A DNA stretch of 64,000 bases from Bradyrhizobium lupini (GCF_040939785.1 NZ_CP162553.1:6405001-6469000); one strand, 5' to 3'; shown: positions 47,254 through 56,839, counted from the stretch's first letter. Notes: generated from the sequence alone by a model not told the origin. Program-made: numbers and translations.

Positions 47254-49137
47254 ATGGGTTTGAGTTCAGCCCTTGCCAGTGCGATGAGCGGTCTGCGTGC
47301 CAATCAGGCCGCGCTCTCGATCGTGTCCTCGAACGTCGCCAATTCGCAGACGCCGGGTTACGTCGTCCAGACGCCGAACCAGATCGAGGTCACCACCGGC
47401 GACTTCGGCTCGACGGCGATGACGACCGGCGTCAGCCGCGAACTCGACACCTTTGTGCAAAACCAGCTGCGCACCGAGACCGGTGGCAGCGGCTATGCCG
47501 ACCAGATGGCCAACATCCTGAAGCAGCTTCAGAATGTCTATGGCACCCCCGGCAACAGCGGCACGCTCGAAACCGCGCTCAACAATTTCACCACTTCGTT
47601 GCAGGCGCTGTCGACCAACGCAGGCTCGTCGTCGGCACAGACCGTCGCGCTCGGCGCCGCGCAGGGGCTGGCCCAGCAGCTCAACGTGACCACCAAGGGC
47701 ATCCAGTCGCTGCGTTCCGACGTCGAGCAGGATCTCGGCACCTCGGGGCAGCAGGCCAACGCCGCGATGAACCTGATCGCCGACATCAACACCAGGCTCC
47801 AGGGCCTCTCGGCGAACGATCCATCCGCCGCGACACTGATGGACCAGCGCGACCAGGCCATCAACACGCTGTCGAAATTTGTCGACGTGCGTGTCACCAC
47901 CGACGGCTCCAACCAGGCCAACATCTACACCACCACGGGCTTCCAGCTGGTCGGCGCCGGGCTCGCCTCGCAATTCTCCTTTGCCTCCGCCGGCGCGCTG
48001 ACGGCGACCTCGCTCTACAACGGCGATCCGAGCAAGTCCGGCGTCGGCGCACTCGATCTCAAGCTGCCGAACGGCTCGCACATCGACGTCGTCGCCAACA
48101 ACGTGGTCTCGTCCGGCCAGATCGCGGCCGATCTCAAGCTGCGCGACCAGACGCTGGTGCAGGCACAGACCCAGATCGACCAGCTCGCCGCCACGATGTC
48201 GAGCGCGCTGTCTGACAAGACCACGGCCGGCAGCACCGTCTCCGGCCCGCCGGCCGGATTCGACCTCGACCTTTCCGGCGCGCAACCCGGCAACACGGTC
48301 AACATCACCTACACGGACACAGTTACCAACACCCAGCGCCAGGTCACGCTCGTCAACGTGACCGATCCGGCGGCGCTGCCGCTTCCGAACGCCACCAACG
48401 CCAACCCGTTTCAGATCGGCGTGAATTTCTCCAGCGGCATGAGTGGAATCGCGGCGGCGCTCAACACCGCGCTGCCCGGCGCGCATCTGTCCTTCTCCGC
48501 CGCTCCGTCGCCGGCGACCCCGACGACTCTGCGCGTCACGGACGACAACAGCGGCCTTGCCAAGGTCAATTCGGCCTCGACCACCAGGACGATTTCGTCG
48601 CTGACCTCGGGCAATCCGCAATTGCCGCTGTTCACCGACGGCGGCCAGGCGCTCTACACCGGTGCGATCACGGCGTCGGGCTCGCAGATGACCGGCCTTG
48701 CCGGCCGCATCGCCGTGAACACGCAGCTGACCGCCGATCCGACCAAGCTCTCGGTCTACAGTACTTCGCCGGTGACGCCGACCGGCGACACCAAGCGCTC
48801 GGACTATCTGTATTCGCAGCTCACCTCGGCGGTGTTCTCCTATTCGCCGCAATCCGGTCTGGGCTCGGCGAGCCAGCCCTTCACCGGCAGCGTCTCGAAC
48901 TACCTCCAGCAGTTCCTGAGCGTCCAGGGCAACGCCGCGACCCAGGCGACCGCGCTCCAGCAGGGCCAGAGCGTCGTGGTCTCGACGCTCCAAGCGAAAT
49001 TCAACTCGACCTCCAGCGTCAACCTGGACTCGGAGATGTCGAACCTGATCCAGCTCCAGAACGCCTATGCCGCCAACGCCCATGTGATGTCGGTGGTGCA
49101 GGGCATGATGAACACGTTGCTCCAGGCTCAAGTGTAA
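47254..49137 (+). CDS. flgK: Flagellar hook-associated protein FlgK
   Basis: 627 residues. Conserved N-terminal D0/D1 (LSSALASAMSGLRANQAALS, IVSSNVANSQTPGY) and C-terminal parts (LDSEMSNLIQLQNAYAANAH, ending MMNTLLQAQV) are present, with a helical region carrying NLIADINTRLQ. FlgK forms the first junction ring between hook and filament. It lies 21 bases before flgL. Confidence 0.93.
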   Translation: MGLSSALASAMSGLRANQAALSIVSSNVANSQTPGYVVQTPNQIEVTTGDFGSTAMTTGVSRELDTFVQNQLRTETGGSGYADQMANILKQLQNVYGTPGNSGTLETALNNFTTSLQALSTNAGSSSAQTVALGAAQGLAQQLNVTTKGIQSLRSDVEQDLGTSGQQANAAMNLIADINTRLQGLSANDPSAATLMDQRDQAINTLSKFVDVRVTTDGSNQANIYTTTGFQLVGAGLASQFSFASAGALTATSLYNGDPSKSGVGALDLKLPNGSHIDVVANNVVSSGQIAADLKLRDQTLVQAQTQIDQLAATMSSALSDKTTAGSTVSGPPAGFDLDLSGAQPGNTVNITYTDTVTNTQRQVTLVNVTDPAALPLPNATNANPFQIGVNFSSGMSGIAAALNTALPGAHLSFSAAPSPATPTTLRVTDDNSGLAKVNSASTTRTISSLTSGNPQLPLFTDGGQALYTGAITASGSQMTGLAGRIAVNTQLTADPTKLSVYSTSPVTPTGDTKRSDYLYSQLTSAVFSYSPQSGLGSASQPFTGSVSNYLQQFLSVQGNAATQATALQQGQSVVVSTLQAKFNSTSSVNLDSEMSNLIQLQNAYAANAHVMSVVQGMMNTLLQAQV

Positions 49138-49158
49138 CAAGTAACAGGGCTCTGAAAC

Positions 49159-51540
49159 ATGTCGATCAGCAGCATCAATTACTCCTCGTCGATTCTCGGA
49201 TCGCAGATCCGCAACATCAATCAGCAGCTCACCGACCTGTCGACGCAGCTCTCGACCGGCAAGCTGTCGCAGAACTATTCGGGGATGGGCACCAACGAGG
49301 GCTTTGCGATCGCCGGGCGCGCGCAGCTTTCCAACATCGCCGCCTATACCGACACGATGACCAACGTCAACGTCAGCATCAACCTCGCCAATACCGCGCT
49401 GCAGTCGCTGACCACGATCCGCAACACGGTGCAGACGGGCTCGGCCAACACCGCGCAGGATCTCAACGTCAACGGTCAGACGGTTGCGCAGAACACCGCA
49501 GCCGCGCAATTCGGCTCGATGGTCGGCGTTCTCAACACGCAGTCCGGCAATCGCTATCTGTTCTCCGGAACCGCCTTCAACACGCCGTCCGTCGCGAATG
49601 CCGGCGACATCATCAACGGCACCACGACGCAGGCGGGCTTCAAGACCGTTATGGTGGAGCGCCAGGCCGCCGACCTCGGTGCTAACGGTATGGGCCGGCT
49701 GGTGCTGGCTACGCCACAGCCGACGCCGAGCTCTGTGATGGTGTCGGAGGACGCGGCCATATCGCCATTCGGCCTGAAGATCGCCGCGGTCTCCTCGACG
49801 CTGACCGGCGCGACGGTCACCGGCCCGAGCGGCTCGCCGGTGTCGTTCTCGGTCGACCTCAACGGCGTCAATCCGAAGAATGGCGACAAGCTCAGCGTCC
49901 AGTTCACGCTGCCCGACGGCTCGACCGAGCAGATCGACCTGACGGCGTCCACCGCGACGCCGACGCCTGTCGGCAGCTTTGCGATCGATGCAAGCGTCCC
50001 GGTCAACCCGAACAACACGGCGACGAACCTCAACACCGCGCTGAACACCGCGATTAAGAAGCTTGCCGGCACCTCGCTGGTGGCGGCGTCCGCTGTCACC
50101 GCCGGGGACAATTTCTTCAATACGGCGGGATCCGCCACTGCCAATGTGGCGGCCACCGGCAATCTGCGCTCCTATACCTCCACGACCGGGACGGGCTCGG
50201 TCGCGTTGCAGGACAGCGCATTGGCGACTGCGTCTACGACCACGTCGCTCGATTCGTCGGCGACACCCCATCTCAACGGGACCATTCTCAACGCGCTCGC
50301 CAACGCTCCGACCGGTACCACCCTGACCATCACCGGCGCGAGCGGCGCCCACACGATCACCTTCGACCCTACCGTCACTACCGTCACCACAACGGCCAGC
50401 GGCAATACCACTATCGGACTGGCTTCGGGCAGCGCCGCGAAGGTGTCTGATATCTTGAATGCGATCGCGACGGCCGCCGGCATCCCCGCCGCCAACGTAA
50501 CTCTGAGCGCCGGCGGCAATATCCAGATCGCGACCGGCACCGGCACGGACGTGGCGGTCACCGGCGGCGCGGCGGCCACGGCGCTCGGTCTCAGCAGCGT
50601 GACGCGCGGCAGCGTGGCGTCGACGCCTCAGATCACCGGTTCAACTGTGCTGAGCGGCATTGCGACTACGGGCGGCCCGGAAGTCCTCTCAGCGGCGTTC
50701 CAGGCGGGGTCGGCGGGTCCGCCTGCCGTTAATCCCGATACGATCACGGTGAACGGTCAGACGCTGACTTTTGTCCCCTCGGGCGCCAGCGGCCCAAACC
50801 AGATCAACATCACCGACAACATCACAACTCTGCTTGGCAAGATCGATCAGATCACCGGCACCACGAAGCCGTCGACGATCCATGGCGGCGTGATCACGAT
50901 CAACACGGACGATCCCGGGAGCCTCAACATCACGAGCTCGAGCAGCACGGCGTTCGCGGCGCTCGGCTTCACGACCTCCCCGGTCACGGCGGCAAAGGCT
51001 CCGCTGCGCGTCGGCTCGTCGCCCCTCGGCTCGGCGACGACGCTGGTGAACGGCTCGGCCACCACCGTGCAATGGTACCTGGGCAATGACGGCCCCGGCT
51101 CGCCGCGCTCCACCGCGATGGCCCGGGTCGACGATTCCGTCACGGTGCAGTATGGCGCGCAGGCGAACGAGGACGCGATCCGCAAGGAGCTGCAGGCGGT
51201 CGCCGTGTTCGGGACGTTCTCGACCTCACCGACCGGGCAGTATTCGGGCGGGCAGGTCGCCGCGCTGAGTCTGCGGGTGACACAGGCCCTGACGAAGCAG
51301 CCAGGCCAGCAGCGCATCGAGGACATCCAGACCGACATCGCAATGGCCCAGAACACCATGAAGGACGCAGGCACGCGCCAGACCCAGGCCAAGGCGCAGC
51401 TCCAGACCATCATCGACCAGGCGGAATCAGCCTCGCCGGACCAGGTCGCGAGCGAGATCCTGTCGCTCCAGAATGCGCTCCAGGCGTCCTACCAGGTGAC
51501 CTCGAACCTCGCGCAGCTCTCGCTCGTCAAGTTCCTGTAA
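49159..51540 (+). CDS. flgL: Flagellar hook-filament junction protein FlgL, with large inserted module
   Basis: 793 residues against ~320 in enteric FlgL. The flagellin-like N-terminus (QLTDLSTQLSTGKLSQNYSG, NVNVSINLANTALQSLTTIR, TQSGNRYLFSGTAFNTPSV) and C-terminal coiled end (QASYQVTSNLAQLSLVKFL) are conserved. The excess lies in the middle, chiefly residues ~330-608, which match the FlgE module in sequence (GNLRSYTSTTGTGSVALQDS, PHLNGTILN, STAFAALGFT). FlgL is the second junction ring protein. It is last in flgE-flgK-flgL. Confidence 0.92.
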   Translation: MSISSINYSSSILGSQIRNINQQLTDLSTQLSTGKLSQNYSGMGTNEGFAIAGRAQLSNIAAYTDTMTNVNVSINLANTALQSLTTIRNTVQTGSANTAQDLNVNGQTVAQNTAAAQFGSMVGVLNTQSGNRYLFSGTAFNTPSVANAGDIINGTTTQAGFKTVMVERQAADLGANGMGRLVLATPQPTPSSVMVSEDAAISPFGLKIAAVSSTLTGATVTGPSGSPVSFSVDLNGVNPKNGDKLSVQFTLPDGSTEQIDLTASTATPTPVGSFAIDASVPVNPNNTATNLNTALNTAIKKLAGTSLVAASAVTAGDNFFNTAGSATANVAATGNLRSYTSTTGTGSVALQDSALATASTTTSLDSSATPHLNGTILNALANAPTGTTLTITGASGAHTITFDPTVTTVTTTASGNTTIGLASGSAAKVSDILNAIATAAGIPAANVTLSAGGNIQIATGTGTDVAVTGGAAATALGLSSVTRGSVASTPQITGSTVLSGIATTGGPEVLSAAFQAGSAGPPAVNPDTITVNGQTLTFVPSGASGPNQINITDNITTLLGKIDQITGTTKPSTIHGGVITINTDDPGSLNITSSSSTAFAALGFTTSPVTAAKAPLRVGSSPLGSATTLVNGSATTVQWYLGNDGPGSPRSTAMARVDDSVTVQYGAQANEDAIRKELQAVAVFGTFSTSPTGQYSGGQVAALSLRVTQALTKQPGQQRIEDIQTDIAMAQNTMKDAGTRQTQAKAQLQTIIDQAESASPDQVASEILSLQNALQASYQVTSNLAQLSLVKFL

Positions 51541-51547
51541 GCGGGCG

Positions 51548-51562
51548 TTAAGGCGCCGTTAA
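51548..51562 (+). promoter_or_regulatory. Perfect CtrA-type site upstream of the four-gene operon
   Basis: TTAA (51548-51551), seven bases, TTAA (51559-51562), followed by CC, a full match to the CtrA consensus TTAA-N7-TTAACC. It lies in the 71-base gap between flgL and the next gene, 50 bases before its start. Confidence 0.65.
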
Positions 51563-51611
51563 CCATGCCTCTTTACCTCTTGGTGAGGATTGCAGCGGGG
51601 CGGAGCTGACG

Positions 51612-52394
51612 ATGTCGGAGAAGATGAAGCTGGTGGTGGCCACGCCATGTTTCGGCGGGCAGGTGACGAGCATCTATGCGAGCTCGATCTTCGCGCTCCA
51701 GCGCGCCGTGCACGGCATGGCCAATCTCGAGCTCAAGGTTCTGTTGCGCGACGGCGATGCGCTGATCACGCGCGCGCGGGCCAATCTGGCCGCGATGTTC
51801 CTGGACGATCCCGAAGCGACGCACTTCCTCTTCATCGATGCCGACATCGGCTTCAAGCCGGAGCAGGTGTTCCGGCTGATCGAGTGCGGCGCGGACGTCG
51901 TCGCCGGCTGTTATCCAATCAAGCGGATCAACTGGGACAAGGCCGCGCGGGCGATCCAGTCCGGCCGCGCCGACGTGCCGGCCGCATCGCTCGACTACGT
52001 GCTCGAGATCGAGGATCCCGACCGCATCGTGGTGGTGAACGGCTTCACCCGCGTGCGCTACGCCGGCACCGGCTTCCTGATGATCCGGCGCTCCGTGCTG
52101 GAGGCGATGTGCCGCCATCCGGACTACGCGGCCCTGCAATTCTTCCACGAGCATTCGCACGATACGCTGGCGGCGAGCCACAACCGGTTTGCCTTGTTCG
52201 AATGCATGATCGATGCGGCGACCGGCACCTATCTGTCCGAGGACTTCGCCTTCTGCAAACGCTGGACTGATATCGGCGGTGAGATCTGGGCCGACATCGA
52301 GAGCTCGCTCGATCACGTCGGAGCGTCGGTGTTCCACGGCGACATCACCTCGCAATTCGCACCGGCGCCCGCGGCGGCGGCCGATGCGGCGTGA
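51612..52394 (+). CDS. Glycosyltransferase-like protein (GT-A fold)
   Basis: 260 residues. It opens with a nucleotide-sugar-type strand (KLVVATPCFGGQVTSIYASS), then LITRARANLAAMFLDD and a DxD-like metal site in FLFIDADIGFKPEQVFRLIE, followed by GADVVAGCYPIKRINW and RYAGTGFLMIRRSVLEAM with an acceptor-side SEDFAFCKRW. This is the plan of GT2/GT-A-like enzymes. GGAG precedes the start. It heads a coupled operon between flgL and flbT, which suggests a role in flagellin or envelope glycan work; donor and acceptor unknown. Confidence 0.75.
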   Translation: MSEKMKLVVATPCFGGQVTSIYASSIFALQRAVHGMANLELKVLLRDGDALITRARANLAAMFLDDPEATHFLFIDADIGFKPEQVFRLIECGADVVAGCYPIKRINWDKAARAIQSGRADVPAASLDYVLEIEDPDRIVVVNGFTRVRYAGTGFLMIRRSVLEAMCRHPDYAALQFFHEHSHDTLAASHNRFALFECMIDAATGTYLSEDFAFCKRWTDIGGEIWADIESSLDHVGASVFHGDITSQFAPAPAAAADAA

Positions 52395-52404
52395 GCCTTT
52401 CGGG

Positions 52405-54033
52405 ATGAGCGCCGGCGCATCCCGTCTGTCAGCCAGCGAGCGCGCGTCCGTCGGCGGCTCGCGCTATCGCCTGCGCGATCTCTTCACACCACTGGATACG
52501 CTGCTCGCCTCCGGCGGAGATCCGCGGCTGGCGCTCGATCCGAACGACCGTGTCAACGCCTACGGCTGCGCGGCTTCGCCGGAGCCGGAGCTCTGGAATT
52601 TCGCCTCCGCGACCGCATCGACGATCTCGCAGATGGCCTACGACCGCGCCGCGCTGGCGCGCGAAGAGCTGATGCACAAGTGCCTGTTCGACGAGGTCGA
52701 AATCGCCTTCGACGCCCGCTGCGAGGACATGCGCGAGGAGCTGCGCGGCCACCTTGCGCTCTCGTCGCGCATCGGCGTCGTGTTCTCGCCGTCCGGCACG
52801 GACTCCCAGCTTCACGCCCTGTTCGTGGCCCGCGCGGTGCTCGGCGCGGCGCCGGTGACGATCGTGGTCGGCGCCGACCAGACCGGAAGCGGGACGCCGC
52901 ATACCGCACGCGGCCACCATTTCAGCACGATGACGGCAGGCGGCATGGCCGTGCGCAAGGACGGCGCGGTGACGGGGCTGGCCGGCGACAGCATCGCGGT
53001 GCCGCTGATCGACATGGCGGCCGGCGTTGCGATGCGCACCGATGCCGATGCCGCGGTGCTGCATGCGGTCGAGACCAGCCTCGCGCAAGGCCGGCGCGTT
53101 TTGTTGCAGATCATGGATTCGTCAAAACTCGGTTGGCGTGCCCCAAGCGAGGCGTGTCTCGACGAGATCGCGCGGCGCTGGCCGCGCAAGGTTCAAATTG
53201 TCGTCGATGCCTGTCAGGCGCGGCTCGGTCGCCGGCGGCTGCGCGCCTATCTCGACCGTGGTTACATGGTGCTGATCACCGGCTCGAAATTTTTCGGCGG
53301 ACCGGCCTTCAGCGGTGCGCTGCTGCTGCCGAAAGGCCTGTCGCGGTCGATCGACCGGATGGGCGGGATCGCGCCTGGCATCTTCGATTATGCCGGCCGC
53401 TGCGACTGGCCGGTGGCGTGGACGATGCTGCGCTCGCGGTTCGAGCGCCGGCCGAATTTCGGTCAATGGCTGCGCTGGGAGGCCGCGCTGGCCGAGATCG
53501 GCAGCTACTACGCCGTGCCCGGGGCTTTCCGCGCCAGGATGCTGGCCGAGCTTGCAGCCGGCATCGACAGCATGATCGCGTTGTCGCCGTCGCTTCGTGC
53601 CGTTCCCACCGCGATCGAGAAGTCCGGCGCGGACGACGAGGAGTTCGTGCAAGCCACGATCTTTCCGTTCACGCTGCTGCGCGGCGGCAAGCCGGTCTCG
53701 CTCGCCGAGACCAGCGCCGTGCATCGGGCGCTGGCGTGCGACATGGCCGAGGAGATCAGCGGCAGCGCGGCGGACCGGCAAGTGACCGCCCAGCGCTGTC
53801 TCGTCGGCCAGCCGGTCCGACTGGAGCGGCAGGACGGTGCGCCGCAGGCCGTGTTGCGCCTCTGCGTCGGCGCACGATTGGTGACCGAGGCATGGTCGCC
53901 GAATACAATGCAGGCGCAACGCAATGTGCAGCACGTTCTCGATCGCATCGCCCATGTGCTGGTGAAGATCGAGCTGCTGCTTGACCGTGGCGCGGTTGCG
54001 GCCGTGCCGGCAAAGTCCGCGTTCGAGGTGTGA
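52405..54033 (+). CDS. PLP-dependent fold-type I enzyme, unknown substrate
   Basis: About 542 residues; ATG 52384, overlapping the previous stop, is an alternative start. It is PLP fold type I: SPSGTDSQLHALFVARAVLG (cofactor phosphate loop), IVVDACQARLGRRRL with the cofactor-binding Asp, and the Schiff-base Lys in MVLITGSKFFGGPAFSGALL. It lacks features that would place it in a named aminotransferase or decarboxylase family. The unusually long C-terminal part may bind the substrate. It follows the glycosyltransferase-like gene by 10 bases and precedes the ATP-grasp gene by one. Confidence 0.7.
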   Translation: MSAGASRLSASERASVGGSRYRLRDLFTPLDTLLASGGDPRLALDPNDRVNAYGCAASPEPELWNFASATASTISQMAYDRAALAREELMHKCLFDEVEIAFDARCEDMREELRGHLALSSRIGVVFSPSGTDSQLHALFVARAVLGAAPVTIVVGADQTGSGTPHTARGHHFSTMTAGGMAVRKDGAVTGLAGDSIAVPLIDMAAGVAMRTDADAAVLHAVETSLAQGRRVLLQIMDSSKLGWRAPSEACLDEIARRWPRKVQIVVDACQARLGRRRLRAYLDRGYMVLITGSKFFGGPAFSGALLLPKGLSRSIDRMGGIAPGIFDYAGRCDWPVAWTMLRSRFERRPNFGQWLRWEAALAEIGSYYAVPGAFRARMLAELAAGIDSMIALSPSLRAVPTAIEKSGADDEEFVQATIFPFTLLRGGKPVSLAETSAVHRALACDMAEEISGSAADRQVTAQRCLVGQPVRLERQDGAPQAVLRLCVGARLVTEAWSPNTMQAQRNVQHVLDRIAHVLVKIELLLDRGAVAAVPAKSAFEV

Positions 54034-54034
54034 G

Positions 54035-55288
54035 ATGCAACATCCAGTTTCCGCGCCGGGCGGCGTGACCGCGCCGACCCATGCCGACCGCATCGGCTTT
54101 GCGCAGTTGACGCGCCGCGCCTTCGAGGGCGGCGACCTGCATCCGTTGCGCGAGCGGCTGCTGGCGCGGATCGAGGAGGGAACGGCGGAGGCCGGCGAAG
54201 GCCTCGATCTCTCGCTGATTGCCCAGCTTCTCGGCGAGAAGGAGGCCGGGCTGGTGATCCAGACCGAGGTGCTCTCCTTCCACCAATTGTTTCGTACGCC
54301 TTGCGCGGCTCCAAAACCCCGCCTGCGCGTGCTCGCGCTCGCCGCCGATATCGACATGGGCGGCAACACGCCGATCGACTTCCTGCTTGAAGATTCCGAC
54401 ATCGAGCTGTTGACGCTCTACGTTGTCAAGGGCATCGGCCTGCCGGAGACTCTGCCCGAGCACGACGTCGCCATCGTGATCGCATCCGATTCCGAGGAGT
54501 GCCGGGAGGCACTCGCGCTGATCGAGAAGGCCGCGCCGCACTGGCCGAAGCCGCTGCTCAATCGTCCGGATCTCATTGGCAATCTCGATCGCGACAAGCT
54601 GTATCGTCTGCTGACGGGCGTGCCCGGCCTCGACATTCCCGTGACCGCCCCCACGACGCGTGCGCAATTGTCGGAGCTTTCGCGAGGCAGGATCGTTTGC
54701 GAGGAGATCACGGGCGAACTGCGCTTTCCAATGATCGTGCGGCCGCGCGGTACGCATGCCGGCGTCGGTCTCGCGAAACTCGACGATGCTGGAGCGCTCG
54801 CGGCCTATCTCGCCGAGCGACAAGAGCAGGACTTCTTCGTCGCACGTTTCGTCGACTATGCGAGTCCGGACGGGCTCTACCGCAAATATCGTCTCGCGAT
54901 GGTCGACGGCAAAGCCTATGCGTGCCACATGGCAATCGCCGATCGCTGGGACATCTGGTATCTCAACGCCTTCATGGCGTTCAGCGAGGAGAAGCGGGCC
55001 GAGGAAGCCGTCTTCATGCTCGACTTCGACCATGCTTTCGCCGCGCGCCACAAAATCGCGCTCGACGAGATGAGCAGGCGCGTCGGCCTCGATTACTTCA
55101 TCGTCGATTGCGCCGAGAACCAGAACCGCGAGCTGCTGGTCTTCGAAGCCGACAATACCGCCGTTGTGCACAACATGGATCCGCCGGCCGTATTTCCGTA
55201 CAAGCCGCCGCAGATGCGCAAGATCTTTGTGGCATTCACGGCGATGCTGTCGCGGCATGCAAGAGCGAGTGAGGAGAGTGCAGCATGA
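54035..55288 (+). CDS. ATP-grasp-like ligase, unknown substrate
   Basis: 417 residues from ATG 54035. An N-terminal Rossmann-like half (LRVLALAADIDMGGNTPIDF, DVAIVIASDSEECREALALI) is followed by an ATP-grasp half: FPMIVRPRGTHAGVGLAKL, DFFVARFVDYASPDGLYRKY, RLAMVDGKAYACHM and the metal end ELLVFEADNTAVVHNMD. ATP-grasp enzymes join a carboxylate to an amine or similar through an acyl phosphate. It overlaps the next gene by four bases (ATGA), so translation is coupled. Confidence 0.72.
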   Translation: MQHPVSAPGGVTAPTHADRIGFAQLTRRAFEGGDLHPLRERLLARIEEGTAEAGEGLDLSLIAQLLGEKEAGLVIQTEVLSFHQLFRTPCAAPKPRLRVLALAADIDMGGNTPIDFLLEDSDIELLTLYVVKGIGLPETLPEHDVAIVIASDSEECREALALIEKAAPHWPKPLLNRPDLIGNLDRDKLYRLLTGVPGLDIPVTAPTTRAQLSELSRGRIVCEEITGELRFPMIVRPRGTHAGVGLAKLDDAGALAAYLAERQEQDFFVARFVDYASPDGLYRKYRLAMVDGKAYACHMAIADRWDIWYLNAFMAFSEEKRAEEAVFMLDFDHAFAARHKIALDEMSRRVGLDYFIVDCAENQNRELLVFEADNTAVVHNMDPPAVFPYKPPQMRKIFVAFTAMLSRHARASEESAA

Positions 55289-56784
55289 ACGAGATCATCC
55301 GCAACACGCAAAGCTCCGTCACGCACACTTCGCTCGATCCGCAGGACTGGAGCGAGTTTCGCGCGCTCGCTCATCGCATGCTTGACGAGACGATCGACGG
55401 CATCGCCAACGTTCGCGCGCGTCCGGTGTGGCAGCCGATCCCCGACGGCGTTCGTGCGGCGTTCAACGCCGATGTGCCGCGCGAGGCGAACGACCTCGCC
55501 GACGTCTATCGCGACTTCTCCGAACATGTCGCGCCCTATGCGACCGGCAACGTCCATCCCGGTTTCATGGGCTGGGTGCATGGCGGCGGTACCGCGGTCG
55601 GCATGGTCGCGGAAATGCTCGCGGCGGGCCTCAACGCCAATCTCGGCGGCCGCGACCACATGCCGATCGAGGTGGAGCGCCAGGTCGTCGACTGGATGCG
55701 ACGCCTGTTCGCCTTCCCGGAAAGCGCGAGCGGCATCTTCGTCACCGGCACGTCGATGGCCAATCTGATGGCGGTGCTGGTGGCGCGCACCAGCGCGCTC
55801 GGCACGCTGGCGCGGCAGTACGGCATCGGCAATGACGGTGCGCTGCTCACGGCTTACACATCGCGGGCCGCCCATGGCTGCGTCTCGCGGGCGATGGACA
55901 TCGCTGGGCTCGGCAGCGATGCGCTGCGCAAGATCGGCGTCGATACCGATCATCGCATGGACGTTGCCGCGCTACGTGCGCAGATCGCGATCGATCGTGA
56001 GGTCGGTTTCAGGCCGTTCCTGGTCGTCGCATCCGCCGGTACCGTCGATATCGGCGCGGTCGACGATCTCAAGGCGATCGCGGAGCTGTGTCGCGAGGAA
56101 GGAATCTGGTTTCACGTCGACGGCGCCTTCGGTGCGCTCGCGATTCTGTCGCCCGAGCTTGCGCCGCTGCTCGGCGGCATCGAGCTTGCGGACTCCATTG
56201 CGCTCGACTTCCACAAATGGGGACAGGTGCCTTATGACGCCGGCTTCCTGCTGGTGCGCGACGGCGAGCAGCATCGACAGGCCTTTACGCAGCCCGCGGC
56301 CTATCTGCGTCGCGAGGCGAGGGGGCTTGCGGCCGGCGCAATCTGGCCCTGCGATCTCGGCCCCGATCTGTCGCGCGGCTTCCGTGCGTTGAAGACGTGG
56401 TTCACGTTGAAGACGTTCGGCACAAATCGGCTCGGTGCGGTGATCGCACGAAGCTGTGCGCTGGCGAAATATCTGGAGACGCGCGTTCTCGCCGAGCCGC
56501 GGCTGGAATTGCTGGCGCCGGTCAATCTCAACATCGTCTGCTTTCGTTACCGCGCTGCCGACGAGGTCAACCGCGAGATCGTTGCCGACATCCAGGAGTC
56601 CGGTATCGCGGCGCCCTCAAGCACGACGCTCGACGGCAGGTTTGCGATCCGCGCCGCTATCGTCAATCACCGTACCGACGAGAGCGACATCGACGCGCTG
56701 GTCGCGGCCGTGCTGGAATTCGGCGGGCGTCGCAGCCGAGACGCTGTGATCGAGGTCGATGCGCCGCCGCTCGCGGCACACTAG
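55285..56784 (+). CDS. Pyridoxal-dependent amino acid decarboxylase
   Basis: 499 residues of the group II decarboxylase family (glutamate, aromatic amino acid and tyrosine decarboxylases): NVHPGFMGWVHGGGT, GIFVTGTSMANLMAVLVART, IWFHVDGAFGALA with the cofactor Asp, and the Schiff-base Lys in IALDFHKWGQVPYDAGFL. It converts an amino acid to its amine; the substrate cannot be read from sequence. It is the last gene of the operon, followed by a 16-base hairpin. Confidence 0.85.
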   Translation: MNEIIRNTQSSVTHTSLDPQDWSEFRALAHRMLDETIDGIANVRARPVWQPIPDGVRAAFNADVPREANDLADVYRDFSEHVAPYATGNVHPGFMGWVHGGGTAVGMVAEMLAAGLNANLGGRDHMPIEVERQVVDWMRRLFAFPESASGIFVTGTSMANLMAVLVARTSALGTLARQYGIGNDGALLTAYTSRAAHGCVSRAMDIAGLGSDALRKIGVDTDHRMDVAALRAQIAIDREVGFRPFLVVASAGTVDIGAVDDLKAIAELCREEGIWFHVDGAFGALAILSPELAPLLGGIELADSIALDFHKWGQVPYDAGFLLVRDGEQHRQAFTQPAAYLRREARGLAAGAIWPCDLGPDLSRGFRALKTWFTLKTFGTNRLGAVIARSCALAKYLETRVLAEPRLELLAPVNLNIVCFRYRAADEVNREIVADIQESGIAAPSSTTLDGRFAIRAAIVNHRTDESDIDALVAAVLEFGGRRSRDAVIEVDAPPLAAH

Positions 56785-56802
56785 CTCGATGCAGGTCTGG
56801 AA

Positions 56803-56839
56803 CGACAACGGCCCCGGAGACGATCCGGGGCCGTTGTCG
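56803..56839. terminator. Long hairpin between convergent operon end and flbT
   Basis: CGACAACGGCCCCGGA (56803-56818) is perfectly complementary to 56824-56839 around a five-base loop. No clear T-run follows, but its place 19 bases after one stop and 33 before the other suits two-way termination. Confidence 0.7.

Noticed and set aside
47266..50352. 1028-codon open frame antisense to flgK and flgL
   Set aside because: High GC at third positions removes stops on the opposite strand; the protein is Arg/Gly/Val/Ala-rich without any domain, while the plus strand encodes recognisable FlgK and FlgL.
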